64,000 nucleotides of DNA, taken from the NCBI RefSeq assembly GCF_035609205.1, contig NZ_CP141184.1, positions 3,810,501 through 3,874,500 of the forward strand. The letters are read 5' to 3'. Of this stretch, positions 53,952 through 63,079 are shown one piece after another. The position numbers and the translations under genes are program-made. The notes under the pieces were generated by a model. It was not told where the DNA came from, made no database searches, and worked only from the letters and a program-made list of their open reading frames with translations. Positions within the stretch are counted from its first letter, which is position 1. Every line of letters starts with the position of its first letter. The DNA comes from Hymenobacter sp. GOD-10R. GTDB lineage: Bacteria > Bacteroidota > Bacteroidia > Cytophagales > Hymenobacteraceae.

Positions 53952-54962
53952 TTACAACTCCCACGCGAAGGTCAGCTTCAAGCTCAGCACACCACCTAGG
54001 TGCCGCTTGAACTGGAGCAGCGAATGATTGGGGCCTTCTGGCAGCGTGGAGGTACCTAGGTCGAGTAGGCGCATGCCGTTGTCGCGGGCAAAGGCATATA
54101 GCCCTTCGTTGAGTAGCACCACGGGGCTGAACACATTGTAGGCCAGCGGGCTAGCCGGGTAGAAATTATACAGAACCTGGCTGTTTACGCGAATAGCCAC
54201 CGTCAGCGCCGCCCACGCGCCTTTGCGGTCACGCACGGAGAACAAGAAGTGATTTTGCGGAAATAGGCGGAACAGCTCTTGCAAACGCGCCACGTCTAGG
54301 CTCAAGCTCTGCCCTTTTTCGGCCCGGCATTGTTGCAAGAACTCATAGACAAGCGGCAGCAGCAACGGCGTTTCCTGCTCAACCTGAAACCCTTCACGGC
54401 GACATTTCTGCAAACGACGCCGCTCAGAAGGATGCAGCCGAGCTTCAAAGCCTAGCTCCGTTAGCTCCAAGTGATTGTTTAGTTCGGCCAGCGTGACGCG
54501 GGCACCTAGCTGCGTGAAAGCCTGCGTCAGCAGCGTACTAGCCGCCTGATCGTAGGCAAACGGGTAGCTGCGCACCAGCACCTGCCGGATGCCTCGCGCT
54601 TTCAACTCTTGCTGAACCTGTTGCAAAAAAGCCAACACCACGGCCGCCGTTAGCCCCTCCGCTAGTTGCACCGACCCAAAGGGCGCCTGCCAAGGACTGT
54701 ACGCCGTGAGCGTATCGGCTTCTATAAATACTTGGAAGCTAGCTATTGTGGCGGCCTGTCGCCCATCTTCCAAGTGAAAACATAGCTGCTCTCCGGCGTG
54801 CTGCTGCAAGGCTAGGTGCGCGGGCATGAGATACAAGAAGGGCTCAAAGGCCAGCGGCCGCTCCGGTACAACGGCCGCGTTGCCGGTGGTGCAACGCACT
54901 ACGTACCGGCCGCCATCAAGCGCGAGTGGAAGCAAACGGAAAGTAGCAGCGGATGACGACAA
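53952..54962 (-). CDS. GNAT-like acyltransferase of the FemAB superfamily
   Basis: A 336-residue soluble protein with tandem GNAT-like halves. The C-terminal half has AALTVAIRVNSQVLYNFYPASP, LLLNEGLYAFARDNGM and FKRHLGG, the last being typical of FemAB/lipid-II-type aminoacyl or acyl transferases. Encoded directly upstream of the flippase and the GT2, so it probably decorates the repeat unit or a lipid-linked sugar. It starts with a TTG at 54962 and no nearby ATG; the N-terminal ~20 residues are therefore uncertain. Confidence 0.8.
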   Translation of the reverse strand: MSSSAATFRLLPLALDGGRYVVRCTTGNAAVVPERPLAFEPFLYLMPAHLALQQHAGEQLCFHLEDGRQAATIASFQVFIEADTLTAYSPWQAPFGSVQLAEGLTAAVVLAFLQQVQQELKARGIRQVLVRSYPFAYDQAASTLLTQAFTQLGARVTLAELNNHLELTELGFEARLHPSERRRLQKCRREGFQVEQETPLLLPLVYEFLQQCRAEKGQSLSLDVARLQELFRLFPQNHFLFSVRDRKGAWAALTVAIRVNSQVLYNFYPASPLAYNVFSPVVLLNEGLYAFARDNGMRLLDLGTSTLPEGPNHSLLQFKRHLGGVLSLKLTFAWEL

Positions 54963-55163
54963 GACGAAAAAAGAATGTGTGGCTGGCGAAATTACAAGTA
55001 AATACGCTACTCCGCAGCAGAAGGGATACGCGCCAACCGTTACGCATCAGGCTGATCTGATCAAACCGTTTTCCTACGACCGATTGTTTAGGCAATAATA
55101 CCCAACGCAGGGGCTGACTTTCTTCGTACATACCTTTCGCCCCTGCTACCTAGCTTTCCCCTC

Positions 55164-56351
55164 ATGATTACTGATCCAACCGCCGAAGAATCTACCACCG
55201 AGGTAGATGATTCCATTGATTCGATGCGTAGCATCACCGACCGCGACGCAACCCGCCAAGCGCGTGAGCAGATGGTGGGTGAGCGGCCGGGCACGTTGCA
55301 GGTGCGCGAGAATGCTCTCAAGCCGCGCCTGTTCCTAATTTCGTACGATGAACGATTCATTAAAGAACAGGAATTCAGCAACTACGCCACCCTCCGCACC
55401 TACTACGAAGCCCATCCGCAACTAAACCACTGGCTCGACGTGCGCGGCTACAACGACCTAGGGTTGATGGAGCAGCTAATGCACGATTTCAACTTGCCAG
55501 CGCTCCAAATGGAAGATGTATTGGGCGACTACCAGCGGGCTAAAGTGGATGTGCTCGAAGACAACCGCTTGTTTTTGGTGTCGCGCATGACGGACTTCAC
55601 CCCCAGCTGTGACATCGACGACGACCAACTCTCTGTTTTCACGGGCCCCAATTTTCTGATTTCTTTCCAGGACGATTATGAGGACTGTTTGGAATCGGTA
55701 CGAAACCGCATTCGGTCGGGCAAGAGTCAGATCCTGCGCAGCTCGCCGCTCTACCTAGCCTATGCCCTCACCGACGTAGTACTCGACCACTACTACCCTA
55801 CCATGGCGGCCATCGGCGACTACATCGAGTCGCTGGAAGATGAGATTTTCCGCGGACGACCTAACCGGCGGCTGCTCGCCCGCATCTTGCGCATCAAGAA
55901 AGACATCACGCGCTTTCGTCGCCTCGTGTACCCCGAGCGCGATAAGGTTGCCGAGCTGCTGCGCCTGCCCGACGAAGTGTTGCCCGAAAACATCAAGCTT
56001 TTCTACCGCGACTGCTACGACCACGCCATTCAGGCCCTAGACCTCGCCGAGAGCTACCGTGAATCCATCAGCAGCCTCGTGGATCTGTACCTCTCCAGCC
56101 AGAGCAACCGCATGAACGAGGTCATGAAAGTGCTGACCATCATCAGCAGCATTTTCATCCCGTTGAGCTTTGTGGTGGGTCTGTACGGCATGAACTTTCA
56201 GCACGAGGACGAGCACGGCCACCTCATGCCGATGAACATGCCCGAGCTGTATAGCCCTTTCGGCTATCCTATTACAGTCGCGGTTTTGGTACTAATCGTG
56301 ACGGTGCAGCTCATATACTTCTACCGGAAAGGCTGGCTCAGGAATGACTGA
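55164..56351 (+). CDS. corA: Magnesium/cobalt transporter CorA
   Basis: A 395-residue CorA. A long cytoplasmic N-terminal domain (about 1-320; LEDNRLFLVSRM, the long stalk helix after DEIFRGRPNRRLL) is followed by the pore helix with the selectivity motif YGMNF and a second transmembrane helix (VAVLVLIVTVQLIYF). The C-terminal tail YRKGWL is basic, as in functional CorA. It mediates Mg2+ uptake. A TACCTTTC box about 25 nt before the ATG is a possible -7 element with one mismatch. The stop (GAC TGA) lies at the edge of a repeat array. Confidence 0.94.
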   Translation: MITDPTAEESTTEVDDSIDSMRSITDRDATRQAREQMVGERPGTLQVRENALKPRLFLISYDERFIKEQEFSNYATLRTYYEAHPQLNHWLDVRGYNDLGLMEQLMHDFNLPALQMEDVLGDYQRAKVDVLEDNRLFLVSRMTDFTPSCDIDDDQLSVFTGPNFLISFQDDYEDCLESVRNRIRSGKSQILRSSPLYLAYALTDVVLDHYYPTMAAIGDYIESLEDEIFRGRPNRRLLARILRIKKDITRFRRLVYPERDKVAELLRLPDEVLPENIKLFYRDCYDHAIQALDLAESYRESISSLVDLYLSSQSNRMNEVMKVLTIISSIFIPLSFVVGLYGMNFQHEDEHGHLMPMNMPELYSPFGYPITVAVLVLIVTVQLIYFYRKGWLRND

Positions 56352-56440
56352 CTTTGTCGAATGACTGAGTGGCTTCGCACTGAGTGACTGAGTGATTGTT
56401 CGCGTACCTTGCCCGGCTACACGATACTCAGCCACTCAAC
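56345..56440. repeat. TGACTGAG-family repeat array after corA
   Basis: The array starts in the corA stop codon (TGACTGAC), then contains GACTGAGTG-type units at about 56362-56372 and 56379-56395, and complementary ACTCAGCCACTCAAC units at about 56425-56440. It is related to the array after waaA (32276-32350). The two lie at the ends of unrelated genes. Confidence 0.65.
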
Positions 56441-56444
56441 GTGG

Positions 56445-59177
56445 TTAGTTGCTCTTAAAAGCCGTGCGGCGCAACTCCGTGCCTAGGATGCGGTAGAGCT
56501 GATAGGTGTTGGTGGCCGGCTCATAGTTCAAATCGATGCCGGGGGCGCTGCTGTCGAATGGCTGGCCAGTGAGCAGCCGCCCCTGCCCGTCGTAGAGGTA
56601 TGCTTTGTGCGGGCCGATTTCAGTGAGCGCAAAAATGCGGCGCCCATTTCCAAAGTCGAAATATTGGACTGGCTTAGTGCCCGACGTTACGAAGGTTTGG
56701 GTAAGCACCTGGCGGCCGGTGGGCTCAAACAAAGCTAGCTTGCCGCCATCTTCGCGCACGACTACGTAGCCGCGCTGGCGTTGATCGGGTATTAGGCGGA
56801 AGCTGCTCGTGCGGCTCCAGGTAGCCACCCGGCCCCGACTTACCACATCGCCGCTCAGGTTGAAGCTCACCCGCTCCCCGTGCTGCGTCACAACGGTGAG
56901 GCGGCTGCGGCGCAGCGTGGGGCCGGTTTCCACAAAGGCTGCCGAGTTGAGCCGAGCCCCCACACTGATCGGGAAGCCTGGATACACTCCGCCTTGCTGG
57001 TCGAAGGCGTAGATATACCCATTTTCCAGGGGCACTACGATTACGTCGCGCCCTCCCACGATGAGGTAGCTAGGTGTCCCGGCCAAGCTAAAATCGAGGC
57101 GCTTCGGCTGCCAGCCCGTAAAAGCGTTGCCGTTGGCATCGTACAAGAACAGGTTGCCCCCGCCGCCCGCCACGAGCAAGCGCGTAGCCCCGTTGCCAGC
57201 CGGCGAAGGAGTTAGTGAAGTGGCCTGCACCGTATCCGGCAGATTTAGCGGGAAGTTGGACGCCTCACGGCCTTGCTCATTGAGCAGGTGTAGGCGGTCG
57301 GGCGTGGCAAAGAGCAGCCCAGTGCCATCAGACCAAGGCATGCGTCGTAAGGCACCAACTAGCGGCCCAGGCAGCGAGTCAGACCATGCCACCACGTTGT
57401 CGGGCGTTACGTAGTGTAGCACCCGGGCCTCATCTTGCACCAGCACCCCCGGTGCCCGAGCCCCAGGTACGGGTATCAGAGTAGGCACGCTGGTCAAGGG
57501 CGTTTTGAAGGTGAGCAGCATGCCGGTTTCGCTTTGCGTTTGCGCACGGGCTACTGCCGTGCTGGTGGCCGGATGCCGCAGAATTAGCTGCGTGAAATAC
57601 TCTGCACCGCTTTCCGTCTCGTTGGCGGCCGGCACAAATTGCCAGGCAATCTGGGGGAAGCGCTTCACCAAGGGCTCATTGCGCAGGAGGCCCGCCCGGC
57701 GTTCTTCCACCAGCGCCCGCAACAGAACATTCCAGCTATTGCGCGTATCCACGATAACGCTGAGGCGCGCCTGCGGCTGCATGTCTTGCAGAAACGCTAC
57801 CTGCGTCGGGGAGCGGCTCCACACTTCGCCCGCTACAATATCGGTGAGCCACAGACGTAGCGCCGCGGCGTCTTCTCCGAAAGCTAGGTAGTTACCCACT
57901 TGCACCACCGCGGGCGTTTTGAACCCCGCAAACGCAGAGCCTAACAGCTGTGCTGGTAATTCGGCCACACCAGTTTGGTGAATTTGGTAGGTGCCTACCC
58001 GCTCAAACGAAGGAGTGGTTCCGGTGGCTCGGCGCAGCTGCCCCAGCAACGTAGCTACCTGCGTTGGGTTGGGGCAGTACGCCAAAGCGAGCTTCGCTGG
58101 ACTCTGACGCGGTGAGGCGGAGGCTAGGTAACATAGGGCTACTTCCTCGCTCAGGGCGGCGGCCAAGCTATCGACCAAAGGCGCCGTGCGTCGCATCACC
58201 GAATCGGGCACGACGGCGGGCGGCGTGCGCAGCGTTTCTACAGAACCTAGCCCCAAGTGCACCAGCACGGCCGTCCGGATGGAAAGCACCTCGGCCATGC
58301 GCAGCTGTTGGGCCGGCTGCCCGCGCAGCTTTTCGTGCAAAGACCCACGGGCGGTTTCGGGGTTGGCGAACCCATTAAACAAAACCTTATTGCCAACGAG
58401 CTTCATTTCCAGCTGACCACTGCTGCTTAGGCTCGATAAGGTGGTCATGTCCGACGTAAGGTCGGAGCGAAAGAACAGCCCTAAGAATTGCGGCAAACGT
58501 CGGTAGTTCAGCAGCAGCGTGGCATCCACGTCTTTGAGCTGCATAAAATCGGTATTCTGAAAATCGGCCGCGACGGTGGGCAGGCCCGGGTGTTCGAGGC
58601 GACGAACAACGGCTTCTACCAGCCCTGCGCTGGCACTCAGCAGCAAATGGTTACGATAGTTGTAGAAGGTCAGGCCCTCTCCCGTGCTCTGCACCCGAAT
58701 GTCGGTGAGGGTTTCGCCGTGGTAGTCGCGCGTGGTTACGCGGTAGTCCGGGTCACGGCCGAGCGCATCGACCAGCGTCCGCACTTGCCGGTACTCGCGC
58801 ACCGTCTGAATCGGTACCTGAAACAGCACGTCGAAGGAGTTAGGGCTGGTGACGTGCACCGACGTCAGTACGGTTTTGCTGCCCAAAAATCGGAGCAAGC
58901 TGTTGCGGGTACCGGTTAGGCTGTCGACCAGCGTCGCTTCGTCTTCCAACTGCTGAAAATACCGCACGCCCGTCAGGTTGTCCCAGAGCTGAGTTTCCTT
59001 GAGGTGACGCACCAGCGTTGGATGATCGTGGGTGGCCAGCACCATCACCGCATCATCGGGTACCAGCGTCCAGGGGTCGACGGGAACAAGGGCTACGGTG
59101 CGCCGATAGTACACGTAGGAACCGAGGGCGGAAACCAACAGCATCCCAACCAGAAACACCAGTAGCTTATTCGACAT
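56445..59177 (-). CDS. Large membrane-anchored protein with DUF3352-like domain and C-terminal PQQ-like propeller
   Basis: A 910-residue protein. A single N-terminal anchor (VFLVGMLLVSALGSYVYY, residues 7-24) is followed by a long periplasmic region with a DUF3352-like pattern (VPDDAVMVLATHDHPTLVRHL, LRFLGSKTVLTSVHV, about 35-550) and a C-terminal part (about 590-910) with repeated PQQ/WD-like strands (LFATPDRLHLLNEQG, GGNLFLYDANGNAF, YIYAFDQQGGVYPGFPIS, GGKLALFEPTGRQV). It probably works as an envelope scaffold; no catalytic motif was identified. A TACCTTTG box lies 29 nt before the ATG. Confidence 0.75.
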   Translation of the reverse strand: MSNKLLVFLVGMLLVSALGSYVYYRRTVALVPVDPWTLVPDDAVMVLATHDHPTLVRHLKETQLWDNLTGVRYFQQLEDEATLVDSLTGTRNSLLRFLGSKTVLTSVHVTSPNSFDVLFQVPIQTVREYRQVRTLVDALGRDPDYRVTTRDYHGETLTDIRVQSTGEGLTFYNYRNHLLLSASAGLVEAVVRRLEHPGLPTVAADFQNTDFMQLKDVDATLLLNYRRLPQFLGLFFRSDLTSDMTTLSSLSSSGQLEMKLVGNKVLFNGFANPETARGSLHEKLRGQPAQQLRMAEVLSIRTAVLVHLGLGSVETLRTPPAVVPDSVMRRTAPLVDSLAAALSEEVALCYLASASPRQSPAKLALAYCPNPTQVATLLGQLRRATGTTPSFERVGTYQIHQTGVAELPAQLLGSAFAGFKTPAVVQVGNYLAFGEDAAALRLWLTDIVAGEVWSRSPTQVAFLQDMQPQARLSVIVDTRNSWNVLLRALVEERRAGLLRNEPLVKRFPQIAWQFVPAANETESGAEYFTQLILRHPATSTAVARAQTQSETGMLLTFKTPLTSVPTLIPVPGARAPGVLVQDEARVLHYVTPDNVVAWSDSLPGPLVGALRRMPWSDGTGLLFATPDRLHLLNEQGREASNFPLNLPDTVQATSLTPSPAGNGATRLLVAGGGGNLFLYDANGNAFTGWQPKRLDFSLAGTPSYLIVGGRDVIVVPLENGYIYAFDQQGGVYPGFPISVGARLNSAAFVETGPTLRRSRLTVVTQHGERVSFNLSGDVVSRGRVATWSRTSSFRLIPDQRQRGYVVVREDGGKLALFEPTGRQVLTQTFVTSGTKPVQYFDFGNGRRIFALTEIGPHKAYLYDGQGRLLTGQPFDSSAPGIDLNYEPATNTYQLYRILGTELRRTAFKSN

Positions 59178-59206
59178 TCAGGGGTGGTAAGGGTAGAACA
59201 GGGCGG

Positions 59207-59214
59207 CAAAGGTA
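59207..59214 (-). promoter_or_regulatory. Putative -7 promoter box (TACCTTTG) of the DUF3352-like gene
   Basis: Read on the minus strand it matches TAnnTTTG and ends 29 nt before the ATG at 59177. Confidence 0.5.
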
Positions 59215-59725
59215 GCTATTCGGACCCGCGCGCTGTAAGGTTGCGGGGCGCGGCGACAACCTAGCTTTTGCCTTGTCACTTCTTCTTACGTGGGTTGCCG
59301 CCGAGTTGCTGAGTTTCGGCAACCCTCCCTCACATTTATATGTGATTGACAACCACTTACCTGTTCCTTTATCTTTACCAACAGGTTATCCGCTATTATC
59401 TTCGTTACCACCCCTACCTCCTAGGTCGCCCGCACACCGGCAGCCATCCTTCCTCGCCAACGGCCTTTCTACTGCCTGCCGCGCGGCACTCTCTCCCTTT
59501 TCCAGTTCATCAGCTTACCGCCTGACCTAGGTGCTTTGCGCCAGGCCCCGAGCAGCTATATCCTTCGCCCTTGCGGTGCGCGCTACTTCGTCGCTTTTAC
59601 CCCACGTCTAGCCTAGGCTTCTCCCCTTCTGGTCAGCAGCTGCTTCTTACCCGGCTCCTTGTACGAGCCCCAGGCGGCTGTGCCTTGCGTCGTCCATTTT
59701 TTCAACACCCAACCCTTCAATCCGC
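59215..59725. other. Intergenic region before the metalloprotease cluster, no gene seen
   Basis: About 510 nt. The short frames here read as low-complexity Ser/Pro/Leu-rich translations and have no coding character. It should hold the promoter of the cluster; TATCTTTA near 59371 resembles a -7 box with one mismatch but lies 350 nt from the first ATG, so the leader would be long or another promoter is used. Confidence 0.5.
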
Positions 59726-60826
59726 ATGAAAAAGACTGAAAAACAGCTGCTCGAAACCCTGGCCAAGATTGCCAAACTCGCTAGCTCCGCCACCGAAAGC
59801 GACGACAGCGCCACCCCAACCGACAACAGCAGCACCGAAGCGCCCTCCGCCGCCGCACCCGACGACGCCCATGTTGGCTGCTCGATCAAGGAATTGCCCG
59901 AGCGTTTGCGCCCTAAGGCAGCCGAAATGGCCGTGCGCATCAACCCAGTTAACGCCCCTTCTCTTACTGCCTTCAACGCCCTAGGGCCAGAGGCCGCCGC
60001 AGCGGTATTGGACCCACAATTTCTGACGCTGCTCACCAGCAAGTACTGGGGACCAGCGCCGCGCGTGCTGTCGGTCAGCTTCATGGAAACCACGCCAGCT
60101 GATCTGCGGGCGCGCATTTTGAGCCACATGAATGCCTGGAGCACCTCCTGTGGCATCTCGTTTCGCCAAACAACCAGCATCGGGCAGGTCCGCATTTCAC
60201 GGGCGGGCAGCGGCTACTGGTCGTACCTAGGCACCGACGTGCTGCTGATTCCGAAAAGCAAGCCGACGATGAATTTGCAAGGCTTCAGCATGAGCACGCC
60301 CGAGTCGGAATACCGGCGGGTGGTGCGCCACGAAACCGGACATACCCTCGGGTTCCCGCACGAGCACATGCGCCAGGAGCTGATTTCTCGCATCGACCCG
60401 CAAAAAGCCTATGCCTACTTCCTGAAAACGCAGGGTTGGAACAAAGCTACCGTCGATGCCCAGGTACTCACGCCGCTGAAGACCGCCGACATAGTAGGTA
60501 CGGCAGCCGATCAGACGTCCATCATGTGCTACCAGCTGCCTGGCTCTATCACCAAAGACGGCAAACCCATCCCCGGCGGCATCGACATCAACCTGCTGGA
60601 CTACGCTTTCGCTGCCCGCGTCTACCCCAAAGCTGGGGCTCAGACCGCTCCCCCATCGACAGCAACTGCCTCGGCGCAGCAGTGGGCGCCAGAAGAGGAC
60701 GTGACGGACGAAGCAGTGCTGGCAGAGGCGCAAGCCACCCTCGCGGCTAGCACCACCGACAGCCAGGTGAGCGACACGCTTGACACGTACGCCACCAGCT
60801 CAAATGGCGTGGCTGCGGAGGTGTAA
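59726..60826 (+). CDS. M12A (astacin-like) zinc metalloprotease without signal peptide
   Basis: A 366-residue metzincin. Its zinc motif HETGHTLGFPHE (His202, Glu203, His206, His212, with Glu213) is the M12A signature, and SIMCY (Met267) is the Met-turn, normally SIMHY in astacins. The 60 residues before the catalytic domain are Ser/Thr/Asp-rich and disordered, with no hydrophobic signal sequence (starts MKKTEKQLLETLAKIAKLAS). The C-terminal 50 residues are acidic and Ala/Thr-rich. It may leave the cell by a leaderless route, or stay inside as a toxin or processing enzyme. First gene of the three-gene cluster, 84 nt before the M64 gene. Confidence 0.85.
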   Translation: MKKTEKQLLETLAKIAKLASSATESDDSATPTDNSSTEAPSAAAPDDAHVGCSIKELPERLRPKAAEMAVRINPVNAPSLTAFNALGPEAAAAVLDPQFLTLLTSKYWGPAPRVLSVSFMETTPADLRARILSHMNAWSTSCGISFRQTTSIGQVRISRAGSGYWSYLGTDVLLIPKSKPTMNLQGFSMSTPESEYRRVVRHETGHTLGFPHEHMRQELISRIDPQKAYAYFLKTQGWNKATVDAQVLTPLKTADIVGTAADQTSIMCYQLPGSITKDGKPIPGGIDINLLDYAFAARVYPKAGAQTAPPSTATASAQQWAPEEDVTDEAVLAEAQATLAASTTDSQVSDTLDTYATSSNGVAAEV

Positions 60827-60910
60827 GCACCCATAGCGTGCTCAGACGAACCTAGGCCTCACTACCTAACCTATTCATTAGTAGAAGTTAATCTTTAATA
60901 AACCACCACG

Positions 60911-63064
60911 ATGCCAGACAACAAGTCCAAAGTTATTGACCCAGGCACGGTAGACACTGCGTTGCACGTTGACCGGCCGGGGCCGATGCCGTCCGCCGCA
61001 CCCGTGACGGATAGCGTGACCCAAATCCTCAGCGCCGGGCCGGTAGGGTCCAAGCTGAATATTGCCGTGCTGGGCGATGGTTTTGCCGCCACCGACCAGG
61101 ACGCCTACAACCAGAAAGTGCAGCAACTGCTGATTGATGGCGTGTTCGGGCACGACTACTTCTACGAAGACAATCAGGCGTTTAACATTTTCCGGGTGAA
61201 CCTGATTTCCAACGCTTCGGGCGTCAGCACCCGCGTGTACAATGAGAACGGCACCCCCGATAATCCCAAGGACGACTCCATCGTCAGCACAACGATGAAG
61301 GATACGGCCCTGAAGTACATCTTCAGCGGGTCGTGGGCGCACTGCTGGCTGGAAGGCACGGCCGACACCGCGGCGCTGGTGCAGGCGGCGCTCAACAAGT
61401 GGGTGCCCGATTATGACTTAGTAGTTATTCTCTTGAACGACCCTCGCTACGGTGGGTGCGGTGGCGGTGGCTTCCAAGTGGTGCCGCTCGGCATTGGTTG
61501 GGAAGTGCTGGCCCACGAGTTTGGGCATGGCACGGGCGGCGTGGCCGATGAGTATTGCACCAGCAATGTGTACTCGGGAGGCGAGCCGGGCGCTGTTAAT
61601 GTGACCGTTAACACGAACCGTAACACGCTCAAATGGCGCAACTTCATCAATCCGAGCACGCCTATTCCAACCGGCACTGGAGCCTGCGCGGGCTACACGG
61701 CCGGTCCGAAACCGGCGGGCTGGAGCGACTCGCAAGACGTGGGGCTGTTTGAGGGTGGCGGCACCAATGGACGTGGCATGTACCGGCCCGTAATTAACTG
61801 CCGGATGCGCGGCAACTCACCCGAGTTCTGCCCCATTTGCTACACCACGCTCAAAAACAAGATGCACCCCTACACCGGGCGCACCTTCCTGAAGTGCTAC
61901 GCTGGCGACTTCAACGGCGACGGCAAGAGTGACTTGCTCATGCACAACGGCAACTCAATCATGATCTGTCGTTCTAACGGGGAGCAGCTCGATGTGGTGT
62001 TCAGCGCCGTGGAGCGCGTGCCGGGTTCCTGGCAGTTCAAGCCCAATGACCGCTTCTACGTCGGCGACTTCAACGGCGACGGCAAAGATGAGGTAGCGGT
62101 GTTCAACGGCTCCGACTGGAACATGGAATACCTAGGCCTGCTGGCCGATGATGGCAAAAACGGCCTCAAGCTGATTGCCCGCTACGATAACACCATGCCG
62201 AATTGGGACTTCAAAAAAGACGACCAGTTCTTTGTGGCGGACTTCAACGGCGACGGCAAAAAAGACCTCATCGTGTTCAACGGCACCAACTGGAGCATGC
62301 CCTACCTAGGAATGCTGCAGTGCTCGGGCACTGGCTTCAGCCTGGTGCGGCGCTACGACGGCAACTTCGCGGGCTGGCAGATGACGGCTGGCGACAAGTT
62401 CTACGTGGGCGACTTCGACGGCGACGGCAAACAGGACCTCTATGTGTTCAACGGCGACAATTGGTCGATTCCGTACCTCGCCATGCACCGCAGCACCGGC
62501 AACGCCTACACCATGGTGAAGCGCTACGACGCCAACCTAGCTGGCTGGAACATGACCAAGGGCGACAAGTTCTACCCCGGCGACTTCGATGGCGACGGCA
62601 AAACGGACTTGTATGTGTTCAACGGCGAAAACTGGAGCATGGCGTACCTTGCCATGATGACTTCTAACGGCGCGGCCGTCACGATGACGCGGCGCTACGA
62701 CGGCAACGCCCCCGGCTGGCAGATGCGCAAGAGCGACCAGCACTATGTAGCCGAAATCAACGGCGACAAGAAAGCGGATCTGTTCGTGTACAACGCCACC
62801 GACTGGGGCAAGGAGTACCTTGGTACCATGGTCTCGGACGGCACCAACCTAGCCTGCGCCTGGAAAGAAGACTGGGTTGGGGAGTGGAACCTAGGTTCCG
62901 TCGACCACTTCATCCCCTGCAATTTCGAAGGAGCCGCTGGCAAGCGGGACTTGTTTGTGCACAATCAAAACTGGTTCGGCATGATCAAAGCCACGCCCAC
63001 GCTGACGCTGCAAAAGCTTTATTATAAGTACATTCATAACTACCGCTACGGTAGAAATTGGTAA
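60911..63064 (+). CDS. M64-type (IgA peptidase-like) metallopeptidase with a C-terminal FG-GAP propeller
   Basis: A 717-residue protein without a hydrophobic signal peptide. Residues 1-30 are a Pro/Asp/Val-rich leader (VDRPGP at 20-25). The M64 domain (about 45-325) has IAVLGDGFAATDQD and the zinc motif HEFGHGTGGVADEY (His202, Glu203, His206, Asp213, Glu214, Tyr215). Then come seven FG-GAP/VCBS-like units of about 57 residues. The first five have the calcium loop DFNGDGK or DFDGDGK; the sixth (EINGDKKADL) and seventh (NFEGAAGKRDL) are degenerate. This suggests a closed seven-bladed propeller. Cleaves proteins; the target is unknown. M64 enzymes are usually exported, so the missing signal is notable. 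Confidence 0.88.
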   Translation: MPDNKSKVIDPGTVDTALHVDRPGPMPSAAPVTDSVTQILSAGPVGSKLNIAVLGDGFAATDQDAYNQKVQQLLIDGVFGHDYFYEDNQAFNIFRVNLISNASGVSTRVYNENGTPDNPKDDSIVSTTMKDTALKYIFSGSWAHCWLEGTADTAALVQAALNKWVPDYDLVVILLNDPRYGGCGGGGFQVVPLGIGWEVLAHEFGHGTGGVADEYCTSNVYSGGEPGAVNVTVNTNRNTLKWRNFINPSTPIPTGTGACAGYTAGPKPAGWSDSQDVGLFEGGGTNGRGMYRPVINCRMRGNSPEFCPICYTTLKNKMHPYTGRTFLKCYAGDFNGDGKSDLLMHNGNSIMICRSNGEQLDVVFSAVERVPGSWQFKPNDRFYVGDFNGDGKDEVAVFNGSDWNMEYLGLLADDGKNGLKLIARYDNTMPNWDFKKDDQFFVADFNGDGKKDLIVFNGTNWSMPYLGMLQCSGTGFSLVRRYDGNFAGWQMTAGDKFYVGDFDGDGKQDLYVFNGDNWSIPYLAMHRSTGNAYTMVKRYDANLAGWNMTKGDKFYPGDFDGDGKTDLYVFNGENWSMAYLAMMTSNGAAVTMTRRYDGNAPGWQMRKSDQHYVAEINGDKKADLFVYNATDWGKEYLGTMVSDGTNLACAWKEDWVGEWNLGSVDHFIPCNFEGAAGKRDLFVHNQNWFGMIKATPTLTLQKLYYKYIHNYRYGRNW

Positions 63065-63066
63065 GC

Positions 63067-63075
63067 AAGGAGGTG
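63067..63075 (+). promoter_or_regulatory. Consensus Shine-Dalgarno site of the 251-aa gene
   Basis: AAGGAGGTG lies 4 nt before the ATG at 63080 and right after the M64 stop. It is a full match to the anti-Shine-Dalgarno sequence, uncommon in Bacteroidota, and ties translation of the third gene to its own site. Confidence 0.6.
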
Positions 63076-63079
63076 TACG

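Noticed and set aside
53952..54962. A peptidoglycan FemA enzyme proper
   Set aside because: The operon with a flippase and a GT2 transferase points to glycan decoration; only the fold family is supported.
59273..59530. Short frame in the region before the metalloprotease cluster
   Set aside because: It has Leu/Pro/Ser-rich low-complexity translation, no start context and no family resemblance.
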